A stretch of DNA of 64,000 nt from Candidatus Zixiibacteriota bacterium (GTDB lineage: Bacteria > Zixibacteria > MSB-5A5 > GN15 > PGXB01): positions 1 through 64,000 of the forward strand of contig JAFGTT010000024.1 in the NCBI GenBank assembly GCA_016933955.1, given 5' to 3'. The notes under the pieces were generated by a model that was given only the letters and a program-made list of their open reading frames with translations, did no database searches and had not been told where the DNA came from. Of the stretch, positions 44,518-53,299 are shown piece after piece. A program made the translations under genes and the position numbers. Every line of letters begins with the position of its first letter. The stretch's first letter is position 1.

Positions 44518-44636
44518 GGCTAAGCCATTATACAAAATAAACTTAGAATATAAACATTTTTTCTGTTTTGTCCAGCAAGAAAACCGCCCGAATGGCCGCA
44601 AAAGTATTCCTTATTGACTTACCCGAATGCAGAGCC

Positions 44637-44667
44637 AAAAAAAAGCCGCCCGGATAGTGGGCGGCTT
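44637..44667 (-). terminator. intrinsic terminator of the riboflavin-nusB operon
   Basis: On the minus strand GCCGCCC and GGGCGGC pair around a 7-base loop and are followed by eight T. It lies just after nusB and before the DUF2723 gene. Confidence 0.9.
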
Positions 44668-44689
44668 CGACATTCAATTCCCTTATCTA

Positions 44690-45094
44690 TCATGCATGTT
44701 CATGGAGAACCCGGTCGAGGATGCCATTGACAAAGGATGCCGATTCCAGTGTACTGTATTTTTTGGCCAGTTCCACGGCCTCATTAATGGCCACCTTCAT
44801 GGGGATATCAGGCATGAATTTAACCTCACCGATGGCCATCCTGAGGATATTTTTATCGACAATGGCGATTCGTTCGATTTTCCAATTGGTCGCCAGCCTC
44901 TGGATATAATCATCGATTTCAACAAGATTGGCGACCACTCCATGAAATAACTGCCGGGCAAAAAGCAACGTTTTTTCGTCCAATCCGCCATTCTTGATAA
45001 TATTCTCGTAAATCTCTTCTGACGACTGCTCTCCCTGCTCGAAAGCATAGAGGGCTTTCAGGACATATTCACGACCGCGACGTCTGCTACTCAT
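44690..45094 (-). CDS. nusB: transcription antitermination factor NusB
   Basis: This is a 134-residue helical protein with the family start [20 protein letters not shown], then LIEIDDYIQ-like ([20 protein letters not shown]) and the signature [20 protein letters not shown] followed by VNGILDRVL. It binds boxA RNA with NusE/S10 and aids rRNA antitermination. It overlaps ribH by four bases (ATGA) and so is made from the FMN-controlled riboflavin transcript, unless an internal promoter exists. Confidence 0.94.
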   Translation of the reverse strand: MSSRRRGREYVLKALYAFEQGEQSSEEIYENIIKNGGLDEKTLLFARQLFHGVVANLVEIDDYIQRLATNWKIERIAIVDKNILRMAIGEVKFMPDIPMKVAINEAVELAKKYSTLESASFVNGILDRVLHEHA

Positions 45095-45567
45095 TTCTTG
45101 TCAATTTCCCGATAAAGATTGGCCATTTCAATACCGGCCTGAGCCGCATCCCAGCCCTTATTTCCAGCCTTGGTTCCCGCCCGTTCAATGGCCTGTTCCA
45201 GTGTATCGGCCGTAATCAGGCCATATATTACCGGAATCCCGCTATCCAGAGCGGTTTTGGCGATACCTTTAGTTGCTTCGCTGGCAATATAATCAAAATG
45301 AGGCGTATCGCCCTTTATAACCGCCCCAAGACATAACACGGCATCATATTTTCCGCTCTTAACCAGCCTGGCGGCGGCATAGGGGATTTCAAAAGCTCCC
45401 GGCACCCAGGCCACGGAGATATCGTTTATATCCGCCTGATGTCTGACCAGACAATCCAACGCCCCCTCGAGAAGCTTGGAAGTCAAAAGGTTGTTGAAAC
45501 GGCTCACAACCATGGCGAATTTGAGGCCCCGGGCGTTCAGATTTCCTGCAATTTCTTTGTAATTCAT
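45091..45567 (-). CDS. ribH: 6,7-dimethyl-8-ribityllumazine synthase
   Basis: This 158-residue protein has [39 protein letters not shown], the ligand-site [20 protein letters not shown] and [20 protein letters not shown] followed by GNKG. It condenses 5-amino-6-ribitylaminouracil with dihydroxybutanone phosphate and usually forms an icosahedral shell. Length and motifs are normal. It lies eight bases after ribBA. Confidence 0.96.
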   Translation of the reverse strand: MNYKEIAGNLNARGLKFAMVVSRFNNLLTSKLLEGALDCLVRHQADINDISVAWVPGAFEIPYAAARLVKSGKYDAVLCLGAVIKGDTPHFDYIASEATKGIAKTALDSGIPVIYGLITADTLEQAIERAGTKAGNKGWDAAQAGIEMANLYREIDKK

Positions 45568-45575
45568 AACCGCTC

Positions 45576-46787
45576 CTATAATATGGACAACATATGTCCC
45601 AGTTTATCACGCTTGGTGGTCAGGTATTTCCGATTGAATTCGGTCGGTTGAGTTTGTATGGGAATGCGGTCGATTATTTTCAACCCATATCCCTCAAGAC
45701 CGATCACTTTTTTGGGATTATTGGTCATCAACCGAATGGAACTCAATCCGAGATCCACCAGAATCTGTGCCCCAATACCATAATCGCGGAGATCGGCCTT
45801 GAATCCGAGTTCATGGTTGGCCTCGACGGTATCGCGGCCGTCATCCTGAAGTTTATAAGCCCTGATTTTATTGGCCAGTCCGATTCCGCGCCCTTCCTGG
45901 CGCATATAAAGTAGCACTCCGGTCCCCTCTTTTTCGATCATGCGCAAGGCGCTGGCCAGCTGATCGCCGCAGTCACATCGAAGCGAACCCAGCATATCCC
46001 CGGTCAGGCATTGCGAATGAACCCGGACCAAGACATTGTCTTTTCCGGCCACATCACCCTTAACCAGAGCCAGATGATGATGATCGTCGATCTGCGATTC
46101 ATACAGGTGCAGATTGAAATGGCCATATTTGGTCGGAAAGTCGACCACGACAATTTTATTTACCAGTTTTTCTTTATGCCGACGATACTCAATCAGATGT
46201 TTGACGGTAATCAGTTTTAAATTAAATTCCCGAGCCACCTCTCGAAGACGCGGCAGACGGGCCATGGTTCCGTCATGATCCATAATCTCACAGAGAACCC
46301 CGATCGGTTTCAATCCGGCCATCCGTGCCAAATCCACCGTGGCTTCGGTATGACCGGCCCGGGACAAGACCCCTCCGTCACGAGCCTGGATAGGGAAAAT
46401 ATGACCCGGCCGGCAGAGATCCTCGGGGAGGCTGTTGTCATCGGCCATAATTTGAATTGTCCGGGCCCGGTCTCCGGCCGAAATTCCCGTGGTTACTCCT
46501 TTGCTTCCGCATCCGTCCACCGATACGGTAAACCGGGTACCATGCAGGGCGGTATTGGTATCCACCATCGGGTGCAATTTCAACCGATCAATCCGTTCTC
46601 TCTTCAGGGGAACACAGATAAGTCCGCGCCCGTGCATGGCCATAAAATTGATGGCTTCCGGGGTTACATTCTCCGCGCCCATGATAAAATCGCCTTCATT
46701 TTCCCTGTCCTCATCATCGACGACAATTACCATGCGGCCCTTTTTTATTTCTTCAATTGCTTCAGGAATGCTGTCAAAATCACTCAT
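45576..46787 (-). CDS. ribBA: bifunctional DHBP synthase/GTP cyclohydrolase II
   Basis: This is a 403-residue fusion. The RibB half (residues 1-200) has [39 protein letters not shown] and [15 protein letters not shown]. The RibA half has the zinc site [18 protein letters not shown] and [20 protein letters not shown]. It feeds both branches of riboflavin synthesis. The open frame begins 16 codons earlier, but GGAG six bases before the ATG at 46787 ([11 protein letters not shown]) decides the start. It sits 19 bases after ribE. Confidence 0.96.
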   Translation of the reverse strand: MSDFDSIPEAIEEIKKGRMVIVVDDEDRENEGDFIMGAENVTPEAINFMAMHGRGLICVPLKRERIDRLKLHPMVDTNTALHGTRFTVSVDGCGSKGVTTGISAGDRARTIQIMADDNSLPEDLCRPGHIFPIQARDGGVLSRAGHTEATVDLARMAGLKPIGVLCEIMDHDGTMARLPRLREVAREFNLKLITVKHLIEYRRHKEKLVNKIVVVDFPTKYGHFNLHLYESQIDDHHHLALVKGDVAGKDNVLVRVHSQCLTGDMLGSLRCDCGDQLASALRMIEKEGTGVLLYMRQEGRGIGLANKIRAYKLQDDGRDTVEANHELGFKADLRDYGIGAQILVDLGLSSIRLMTNNPKKVIGLEGYGLKIIDRIPIQTQPTEFNRKYLTTKRDKLGHMLSIL

Positions 46788-46806
46788 TGTATCTCCAGTG
46801 TAATTA

Positions 46807-47439
46807 TCACCAACCGCTTTCATGCAGTTTTTCAATTGTTATTGTTTGTTTTTTATCGCTCAACATGTTCGTGACATATTTGCCGAGAATATCGAATTCC
46901 AGATTAACTTCATCATTGATTTTGAAATCACCGACTGTGGTTTCTTTCGTCGTATAGGGAATCAGGTTGACTGTAAAAATATCACCCTTGACTTCATTGA
47001 CAGTCAGGGAAATGCCGTTGATGGCAATCGCCCCTTTTCCTACCAGAAGTCTGCTAAAATCATCCGAATAGCTGATCGCCAGTTTTAGAGATTCGCCTAT
47101 GTGTTGAAGAAGGGCAATCCTGCCCCGGCAGTCGATATGTCCGGAGACAAAATGCCCGCCCAGACGGCTTGTAGGAAGCAACGCCCGCTCAAGATTGATT
47201 CTGGCCCCGGTTTTATAATTATTCAGGATGGTCAACCTGATTGTTTCCTGGGAAGCCTCAACGGTAAATCGATTATTATTTATTTCCGTCACCGTCAGGC
47301 AACAGCCATCGACCGCAATGGATTCCCCCATAATCAGGCCATCGAACGGTTTATCAGGATCTATCGAAAGAAGTTTGTAATTGCCGCGAGTTCTAATATT
47401 ATGAACAATCCCGACGGTCTCTATAATACCGGTAAACAT
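46807..47439 (-). CDS. ribE: riboflavin synthase alpha subunit
   Basis: This is a 210-residue protein with two lumazine-binding repeats: [31 protein letters not shown] and [20 protein letters not shown] in the first, then [19 protein letters not shown] and [20 protein letters not shown] in the second. It dismutates two lumazines to riboflavin. Two ATGs lie in a row overlapping the ribD stop; the second, giving the usual MFTGI start, is preferred. AGAGGAG precedes it. Confidence 0.95.
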   Translation of the reverse strand: MFTGIIETVGIVHNIRTRGNYKLLSIDPDKPFDGLIMGESIAVDGCCLTVTEINNNRFTVEASQETIRLTILNNYKTGARINLERALLPTSRLGGHFVSGHIDCRGRIALLQHIGESLKLAISYSDDFSRLLVGKGAIAINGISLTVNEVKGDIFTVNLIPYTTKETTVGDFKINDEVNLEFDILGKYVTNMLSDKKQTITIEKLHESGW

Positions 47440-48530
47440 CATTTGCTCCTCTTAGGGTAACCGACAAACAGTAGATCCGGTTCATATTCGGTATAATAAT
47501 GGGCATTGCGATAACTTATGGCATCAGCCATTCTTTTTAAAGCCAGATCACCTACGGCATTTATCCCCTTGCCGATAATTTTGGGGGCTATGAAAATATA
47601 ATGTTTATCCACCAGCCCCTCTTTCAAAAGGGATGTTGCCAAGCGATTGCCGCCTTCGATCAAAAGAGACGTAATTCCGAATCGACCGGCTTTATCCAGC
47701 AGGTCATCGAGAGATACCCCCCCCCTGCCCTTTTTTACCGACCAGACGATAATATTTTTCAACTTCAAGGATGCCGCTGTGGATGCCGAGGTGGCCACAA
47801 TTGTCCGGGCGTCGGAATTATTTTTAAACAGCTTTATGGATTTGGAAAAGGCCGCCCCGGCGGAGATAATTAGGCGGTACGGATTGGGGCCTTTTATCAG
47901 GCGTACCGTTAATTCCGGATTGTCGATATTAACGGTTCCGACCCCAACCCCCACAGCATCGCATTCCGACCGTAGTCGGTGAACCAATCGGCGGGCCTTG
48001 GATCCAGTCACCCAGCGCGAATCTCCTGAAACGGCGGCGATACGTCCGTCGAGCGTCTGTGCGGTTTTAAGAATAACAAACGGCCGCCCGGTGGTAATAT
48101 ATTTAAGGTAAACCTCGTTGAGGAGTTCTGATTCCCGGCGTAGAATACCGAAATTAATTTTAATACCGGCTTTTCGCAGTTCCCTGGCCCCCTGTCCGGA
48201 GACAACCGGATTGGGATCGGTCAGGGCAAAAACCACTCTTTTTATTCCGGCTTTAATGATTTCCTGTGTGCACGGGCTGGTCCGGCCATAATGACAACAC
48301 GGTTCCAGGTTGACATAGAGCGTGGCCCCGCGGGCATTATCCCTTGCTTCGGCCAAAGCGTTGATTTCAGCATGAGGCATCCCCGCACGTTTATGATACC
48401 CGCGTCCGACAATCTGAGCGTCCTTTACAATAACCGCTCCGACCATCGGATTCGGTGACGTTCTTCCCCTGGCGCGCTCGGCTAATTCCAGAGCAAGTTG
48501 CATGTATTCGGCATCACGGCTTGCGGCCAT
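47439..48530 (-). CDS. ribD: bifunctional riboflavin deaminase/reductase
   Basis: This 363-residue protein starts with the deaminase domain (SPNPMVGAVIVKD, zinc site HAEINALAEA and EPCCHYGRTSPCTQEIIKAG). It continues with the reductase (RPFVILKTAQTLDGRIA, TGSKARRLVHRLRSECDAVG, LLIEGGNRLATSLL). It carries out steps two and three of riboflavin synthesis. The ATG at 48530 comes right after the T-run of the riboswitch terminator. The only Shine-Dalgarno-like bases (GGGG) are the terminator's own right arm, so ligand-dependent folding could affect translation too. Confidence 0.95.
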   Translation of the reverse strand: MAASRDAEYMQLALELAERARGRTSPNPMVGAVIVKDAQIVGRGYHKRAGMPHAEINALAEARDNARGATLYVNLEPCCHYGRTSPCTQEIIKAGIKRVVFALTDPNPVVSGQGARELRKAGIKINFGILRRESELLNEVYLKYITTGRPFVILKTAQTLDGRIAAVSGDSRWVTGSKARRLVHRLRSECDAVGVGVGTVNIDNPELTVRLIKGPNPYRLIISAGAAFSKSIKLFKNNSDARTIVATSASTAASLKLKNIIVWSVKKGRGGVSLDDLLDKAGRFGITSLLIEGGNRLATSLLKEGLVDKHYIFIAPKIIGKGINAVGDLALKRMADAISYRNAHYYTEYEPDLLFVGYPKRSK

Positions 48531-48557
48531 AAAAAAACCCCAATAAATCAATCGGGG
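48531..48557 (-). terminator. FMN-riboswitch terminator abutting the ribD start codon
   Basis: On the minus strand CCCCGAT and ATTGGGG pair around a 6-base loop (48538-48557) and are followed by TTTTTTT (48531-48537), then directly by the ribD ATG. The left arm (within CGCCCCG, 48553-48559) is complementary to the aptamer's CGGGGCG (48712-48718). Confidence 0.8.
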
Positions 48558-48592
48558 CGTTAAACACCGGACGGTATAAAATTACCTTCATT

Positions 48593-48721
48593 CTTCTCCC
48601 ATCCGGACTATACCGTCGGCATCGGAATTCCACCGATTCTGCCCCGACCGAGTAACCTACCCGGTAGACTGGGGCTCGCGGGCTTTTACCGCCGGCCGAG
48701 GAATTTCACCTCGCCCCGAAG
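48593..48721 (-). ncRNA. FMN riboswitch (RFN element)
   Basis: The minus strand carries the conserved RFN blocks in order: CTTCGGGGCGAGGTGAAATTCC, GGCGGTAAAAGCCCGCGAGC, GGTGGAATTCCGATGCCGAC and GGTATAGTCCGGATGGGAGA. It binds FMN and shuts the rib operon when FMN is plentiful. Downstream, TATACCGTC (48570-48578) is exactly complementary to GACGGTATA inside the aptamer (48609-48617). The terminator's left arm can pair with the aptamer 5' strand. Either pairing could form the ligand-free state. Confidence 0.96.
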
Positions 48722-48782
48722 AACTGTTGCCAATATAACCAAGATGATGACAAAATCAAGCAGAAAAATCAGGCTGAAAATC

Positions 48783-48816
48783 AAAAAACACCCGAATGCG
48801 TAAAGGCAATCGGGTG
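48783..48816 (-). terminator. intrinsic terminator of the multi-GAF protein gene
   Basis: On the minus strand CACCCGA and TCGGGTG pair, with an inner TGC/GCA helix, and are followed by TTTTTT. It begins ten bases after the stop codon of the 48826-50874 gene. Confidence 0.85.
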
Positions 48817-48825
48817 AAATACTTA

Positions 48826-50874
48826 TTAAATCAAATCCGGCGAGGTTTGTTCGGGAATCATTTCATCCTTATTAATCATCGATATTATCTGATTGGTCGA
48901 CTCTTCCATGGATTCCATAACCCGGCGTGAAATATCGTCCGGCGTCATACCTCGGACCCTCAGTAAATCAAGTGATCCCCGCAGGCTGGTTACAGGTGAT
49001 TTGAGTCGATTCAGAATATCCCCGTTATGAATATCCGGAATCGACTTATCCGGCAAATTCACACGGTCGTTCATGAGAGCCCGTCCTAGCCTCTGGATTT
49101 TAATTCCACCCGCCACTCTGGAGGCTATTTCCTTGCAGAATAATATGGTTGAGGCGTCATAAGAATAGCGCATCCAATTTCGCATCTCGCCCAGGGTTAT
49201 TAAGCCAAACGTAATTCCATTGACGGCAATGGGGACAATCAGGACCGATTGCATACCCTCGAATACCAGAACGCGGGCCTCGTTTTCATCCATATTGGAG
49301 GATGCGTCTTTCTGATTTATCAATAACGGTTGATTTTCCCGGATGGCCATACAGTGCCAGGGAGTCAGGGTCTCGGCCAAGGTGGTTTTTTCGACATTGA
49401 TACGATCAAAAGGCCGGATTGTTTTCAATTGGCAGGTTGATAATTCCGTTCGCTCCCGATTGAGCATGGAAACCCTTATCATGGTGGTGCGAATATTTTC
49501 CATAAGAGTATCAGCCGCCGCTTCCAGAAGAGAATTAATATCGGAACTTGCCTCCACCCTGGCATTAAAAGAAGAAAGAGCGCCAAGATAACGATCTCTG
49601 ACGAATACGATACTGCGGCCGATTTCGGATTCAACCGCCGGGGCCATGACAGCAGCCAGCATTTCGGCCCGTTGAAGCAGACGATGACTAAAGAAGTTCG
49701 GCCTTGAATTACCAAGGGTGATCACCGCGATAACCCGCCCATAACTCACCAGGGGAAGGGCCATCAGGCATTTCTGCCCGCAACTCAAGAATAATGAGTC
49801 AATATTCTGTCCACCGGAGGATGTCACGTCTTCAATTATCAGACTCCGGTGAGATGAAAAAACTTCATCTATCTGGGTATTTTCAATTGGGAGATGAGAA
49901 CCCTGATCGAGAAGCACCCGGCTGTTCAGACCGGTGGTAAAACAACGCATGTTTTTGCTGAAACGATCAAGAATAGCCAGTGACATGTACTCCGCCCCCA
50001 ATGCGCTTTTTAATAGCATCTGAATTTCATTAAGACTGGATTTGATATCTTTCCTCCGGGCCACCAGGCCTTTCATATGCATAATATAATGCCTGGTTTC
50101 CTCCAAAAATTGCTGTTTCAGGCTGATGAACTGAGCGGTCAAACGATATTTAAAGGCTCTTTCGATTTTCCTCAAAATGACCTGTTCCTCGGCCGTCATC
50201 AGGGCTCGTCCGGATTTCCAGAAATAGACTACTCCGCGCGTCAGGTTATTTATCTGAAGCGGAATATGACCATCGGCGCCGAGTTCATCCTGGATTCTTA
50301 GTAAATCTTCTATCCCGGCCGTGGCCGGTATCGGCCGGGCGGATATTTTATTCGACAAATCAGTATCAATATTGAAACCGTGACTCCAGAGGTAATTTTC
50401 ATGCCGGCGCTTTTTCTTGAATACGGCCGCCGATGAGAAATTTAATTCGGCACAAATTATCCGGGGGACAGTATTAAAAATGCGATTGATTTTATCATTC
50501 TCCAGAATTTCCCAGATAATCTTAAGAAGTGCCTCCTGTTGATGTATCTCCCGTTCCATTTGACCGTTCCTTTTCTTTTTAAGCGGCAGCCAGATCGAGA
50601 CACCTCCGATCATCAGAGCGACCCCGGCCACAATCCCGATTGCCTCGGCCAGATCCAGGTAAACCGGTTCGGACAAAAAAGGGACATTTCCGAACACACT
50701 CTGGTGTTTTAAAAGACGCAAAATAGAAACCAGAAGCAGGGCCGAAATTCCCGAAATGGTGTATTTATAACTTTCTCTATTATTTTCAAAAGTTTTGTCT
50801 TTTATCCTGCTCAGAAGCCTTAGAAGAATAACAAAAACGAGGGTAAAACACAGATCGAGTATAAATTGCGTCAT
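48826..50874 (-). CDS. membrane-bound multi-GAF protein with a degenerate histidine-kinase-like tail
   Basis: This 682-residue protein has two or three N-terminal membrane helices (FILDLCFTLVFVILLRLLSR, YTISGISALLLVSILRLL, EAIGIVAGVALMIGGVSIWL). GAF-like domains follow at about residues 125-235, 275-410 and 430-590 (ALPLVSYGRVIAVITLGNSR and VLIVPIAVNGITFGLITLGE are clear). The last 70 residues (ILNRLKSPVTSLRGSLDLLR) resemble a HisKA helix hairpin, but Asn stands where the phospho-accepting His should be and no ATPase domain follows. It is therefore probably a sensor or scaffold, not a kinase. It is a single-gene unit, divergent from the lipoprotein gene. Confidence 0.78.
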   Translation of the reverse strand: MTQFILDLCFTLVFVILLRLLSRIKDKTFENNRESYKYTISGISALLLVSILRLLKHQSVFGNVPFLSEPVYLDLAEAIGIVAGVALMIGGVSIWLPLKKKRNGQMEREIHQQEALLKIIWEILENDKINRIFNTVPRIICAELNFSSAAVFKKKRRHENYLWSHGFNIDTDLSNKISARPIPATAGIEDLLRIQDELGADGHIPLQINNLTRGVVYFWKSGRALMTAEEQVILRKIERAFKYRLTAQFISLKQQFLEETRHYIMHMKGLVARRKDIKSSLNEIQMLLKSALGAEYMSLAILDRFSKNMRCFTTGLNSRVLLDQGSHLPIENTQIDEVFSSHRSLIIEDVTSSGGQNIDSLFLSCGQKCLMALPLVSYGRVIAVITLGNSRPNFFSHRLLQRAEMLAAVMAPAVESEIGRSIVFVRDRYLGALSSFNARVEASSDINSLLEAAADTLMENIRTTMIRVSMLNRERTELSTCQLKTIRPFDRINVEKTTLAETLTPWHCMAIRENQPLLINQKDASSNMDENEARVLVFEGMQSVLIVPIAVNGITFGLITLGEMRNWMRYSYDASTILFCKEIASRVAGGIKIQRLGRALMNDRVNLPDKSIPDIHNGDILNRLKSPVTSLRGSLDLLRVRGMTPDDISRRVMESMEESTNQIISMINKDEMIPEQTSPDLI

Positions 50875-50981
50875 ATGACTCCTCGCGGCATAATTTTAGC
50901 ACCGACGGGCCTTTATCCTTTAATCGGCAATATCGCCGTCTCCCTTAGCCTGCCCGACAAAACCGATTTTCCCCCATAAAA

Positions 50982-50997
50982 ATGGGATATATCCCAT
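50982..50997. promoter_or_regulatory. perfect 16-base palindrome ATGGGATATATCCCAT
   Basis: It lies in the 285-base divergent gap between the multi-GAF gene and the lipoprotein gene, about 110 bases from the former and 160 from the latter. It is a candidate operator. No clear promoter pair could be assigned around it. Confidence 0.4.
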
Positions 50998-51159
50998 TAT
51001 TTATCAGGAGTTTGATTTATCAGAAATCCGCACAATCGCCATAATCGCCTGCCTTACTATTACTTATGATAACAACACGAGTTGGCATCGAGGTTGCAGA
51101 TGAGATCGCCAAAGTTATCTAAAACATCCAAAATCTCGCTCGTTGCGGGGGGAGGCAAA

Positions 51160-51936
51160 ATGAAAAAGTCTTTCTTGATTATTCTTATCATAATGATTGC
51201 GGGGTCGATTCCGCTGGTGTGGATGGGCTGTTCGGATTCAACCACCTCGGTGGAATACACCGCCCCCGAGGAACCCGGCCTGACGGAGTATTTCCCCATG
51301 AAAACCGGAAGCAGTATTCAATACGCTGAATACAACCATGTTATCAATGATACCGGTTATTATATATACACCATCGGGGGATCAGCCACGGTGGGTACTC
51401 ACCAGGGACATTACTGGATCAAAAGCAACCTGGAATTTCCCGCTCAAGTCGATAGCGGCGTTGTCTATTATGAGGGTGAAGCGCTGTATTATATCGAGGA
51501 TGCCGCCGACATTCCGGAAAAGCTGCTGGAGGCTCCTTTCACGGTTGGCCGCGCCTGGGTAAGGTACGATGCTTCTCAGATCAGCCTTGAATATAATATC
51601 ATCGACAGTATCCTTAATAACAATGATTCCAAGTATGATGACAATTACAATGGTCTGGGCGGTGATGACGGCGGTGAGATCGATGACAATAATATGAACG
51701 GTGCCACTAAGAGTTTTCCGACACTCGGCGCCAATTATTTCCAAATTTCCGCCTGCGAGGATATCGTTCTTGAGCAGGGTGTTGCCATTGACGAATGCCT
51801 CCGGGTTGAAAACAAAAACGGCAGGGCCACGAATTATTACTGGTATGCGCCCGGAACCGGACTCGTAAAATATGTTCTCGGGGTCAATATTGACACTTAC
51901 CCCGATGGCGAGGTGGTCGGCGAAATTATACTCTAA
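51160..51936 (+). CDS. lipoprotein of unknown function with an Asp/Asn-rich loop
   Basis: This 258-residue protein has a lipoprotein signal (LIILIIMIAGSIPLVWMGC; lipobox WMGC). The globular part starts LTEYFPMKTGSSIQYAEYNH, a pattern seen in uncharacterised FCB-group lipoproteins that assess text-like 'YFPL..GN.W.Y' motifs. Around residue 155 an Asp/Asn/Gly-rich segment (DSKYDDNYNGLGGDDGGEID) looks calcium-binding. The frame is open 26 codons upstream, but GGGGGGAGG five bases before the ATG at 51160 sets the start. It is a single-gene unit ending in a terminator. Confidence 0.72.
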   Translation: MKKSFLIILIIMIAGSIPLVWMGCSDSTTSVEYTAPEEPGLTEYFPMKTGSSIQYAEYNHVINDTGYYIYTIGGSATVGTHQGHYWIKSNLEFPAQVDSGVVYYEGEALYYIEDAADIPEKLLEAPFTVGRAWVRYDASQISLEYNIIDSILNNNDSKYDDNYNGLGGDDGGEIDDNNMNGATKSFPTLGANYFQISACEDIVLEQGVAIDECLRVENKNGRATNYYWYAPGTGLVKYVLGVNIDTYPDGEVVGEIIL

Positions 51937-51972
51937 GGCATCTGCCATCTTCTTTAAATGCTGTTGATTAAT

Positions 51973-52006
51973 AAACCGGAAGACGTCGTTAGACTCCTTC
52001 CGGTTT
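51973..52006. terminator. bidirectional terminator between convergent genes
   Basis: AAACCGGAAG (51973-51982) pairs with CTTCCGGTTT (51997-52006), with T-rich sequence on the plus side and A-rich on the other. It serves the lipoprotein gene and the minus-strand operon ending in rnhC. Confidence 0.8.
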
Positions 52007-52038
52007 ATTTATTTCAGGTTTAAAACTAAAACGAAATT

Positions 52039-52704
52039 TCAGCCGATAACCTTGCGGTAATTTTTAAAATGAATTTTGGCGATCTTGGCAAGAATATCCT
52101 GTCCGCTCCTGGCCACAATTTCAGCCGCCGCCTGATCAACCAGGGGCCCTGCCCCCTTGGGTAATTCTACCTGAAACAGACCCGACAATTTTTTCATCTG
52201 GGTAACGAAGGCCGCCCGGGCCATAATAGAAGCCGCGGCCACTTGGGTAATAGCCTCTCCCCTGACTTCCTGAAGAAGCCTGATTTTTCGTCCCTCTTTC
52301 ATAAGCGCCCCCTCGATAAAATCATCACGGCCGAATTTGTCCGATATGGCCAGATCAATGTCATTGGATGAGGCGATATTTTCAATAACCCGGCTGTGCC
52401 CCCAAGCCAAAAGTTTATTGAGGTTTTTTATCCTGGCATAGAGTTGATTATATTTTTCCGGACCTATAATGACTACCGAATGAATAAAATTATCAGACAG
52501 CCATCGGCTGATTTCCAGAACCCGACTATCCGTCAGTCTCTTGGAATCCCGCACCCCGTAATCGAGCATCCGCTCGGCGGCGATATGGTCCGCCAGGACC
52601 CCGGCGATAACCAGAGGCCCGAAGAAGTCTCCTTTTCCGGATTCATCGATTCCGAGGATTTTATTGTAAACCGGAGTATTAATTGGCCCGTTCGATATAT
52701 TCAC
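52039..52704 (-). CDS. rnhC: ribonuclease HIII-type (RNase H2 superfamily), no N-terminal domain
   Basis: This protein of about 221 residues has the HIII-type active-site start KILGIDESGKGDFFGPLVIA (Asp-Glu pair with GKGD). It continues with VRDSKRLTDSRVLEISRWL, AWGHSRVIENI and the Asp in LAISDKFGRDDF, then ITQVAAASIMARAAFV. It cuts the RNA strand of RNA-DNA hybrids. Typical RnhC has about 80 extra residues at the front (TBP-like substrate-binding domain), absent here. The frame is open to 52767, but that part overlaps efp coding sequence. GTG 52704 is a plausible coupled start, still overlapping efp by 26 bases. Confidence 0.83.
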   Translation of the reverse strand: MNISNGPINTPVYNKILGIDESGKGDFFGPLVIAGVLADHIAAERMLDYGVRDSKRLTDSRVLEISRWLSDNFIHSVVIIGPEKYNQLYARIKNLNKLLAWGHSRVIENIASSNDIDLAISDKFGRDDFIEGALMKEGRKIRLLQEVRGEAITQVAAASIMARAAFVTQMKKLSGLFQVELPKGAGPLVDQAAAEIVARSGQDILAKIAKIHFKNYRKVIG

Positions 52705-53239
52705 CAGTCCGCGTGTCGATTTTGATTTTGTCCCCTTCCTTGACAAAAAGAGGCACCTTGACCTCATAGCCGGTTTCGACTTTGGCCGGTTTCATAACAT
52801 TAGTAACCGTATCACCTTTAACGGCCGGTTCGGTTTCCATCACGGTAAGGACAACCGAGGCTGGAAGATCGACCGATATCGGTTTCCCCTCGAAAAGCAA
52901 TACCGTATATTCCGTGTTTTCCATCAAATACCAGCGTGTATCACCGAGATTTTCAGAGTCAATCTGAATCTGTTCGAATGTCCCGCTATCCATGAAGAAA
53001 TATTCATTATCCTGGCAGTAAAGGTACTGCATAGTTCGGTTTTCAAGATCCGGCTCATCAAATGATTCGGTTGTCAGAAACGATTTTTCAATTACCTGTC
53101 CGGTGATGAGATGTTTCATTTTGGCCTTAACATGCGGACGTCCCCGACCCATCTTGACATGCATAAAATCAACTACCGTGTAGGGGCCGCCTTCATACAT
53201 GATTTTTTTCCCTTTTCTGATTTCGCCCGCAGTAATCAT
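52679..53239 (-). CDS. efp: elongation factor P
   Basis: This is a 186-residue protein of normal length with three beta domains (MITAGEIRKGKKIMYEGGPY; FLTTESFDEPDLENRTMQYL; ending KVPLFVKEGDKIKIDTRTGE and YIERAN). EF-P rescues ribosomes stalled at polyproline. The tip residue that is Lys34 in E. coli is Arg32 here (VKMGRGRPHVKAK), so lysylation by EpmA is not possible. Arg32 could be rhamnosylated or used unmodified. GGAGG four bases before the ATG at 53239 selects this start over an upstream one. It lies 60 bases after the histidine kinase. Confidence 0.95.
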   Translation of the reverse strand: MITAGEIRKGKKIMYEGGPYTVVDFMHVKMGRGRPHVKAKMKHLITGQVIEKSFLTTESFDEPDLENRTMQYLYCQDNEYFFMDSGTFEQIQIDSENLGDTRWYLMENTEYTVLLFEGKPISVDLPASVVLTVMETEPAVKGDTVTNVMKPAKVETGYEVKVPLFVKEGDKIKIDTRTGEYIERAN

Positions 53240-53299
53240 TATACCTCCATCAATTTCCAGGTCTGAATATAGATAATTGAACGAAAAAGGCAACGGTTT

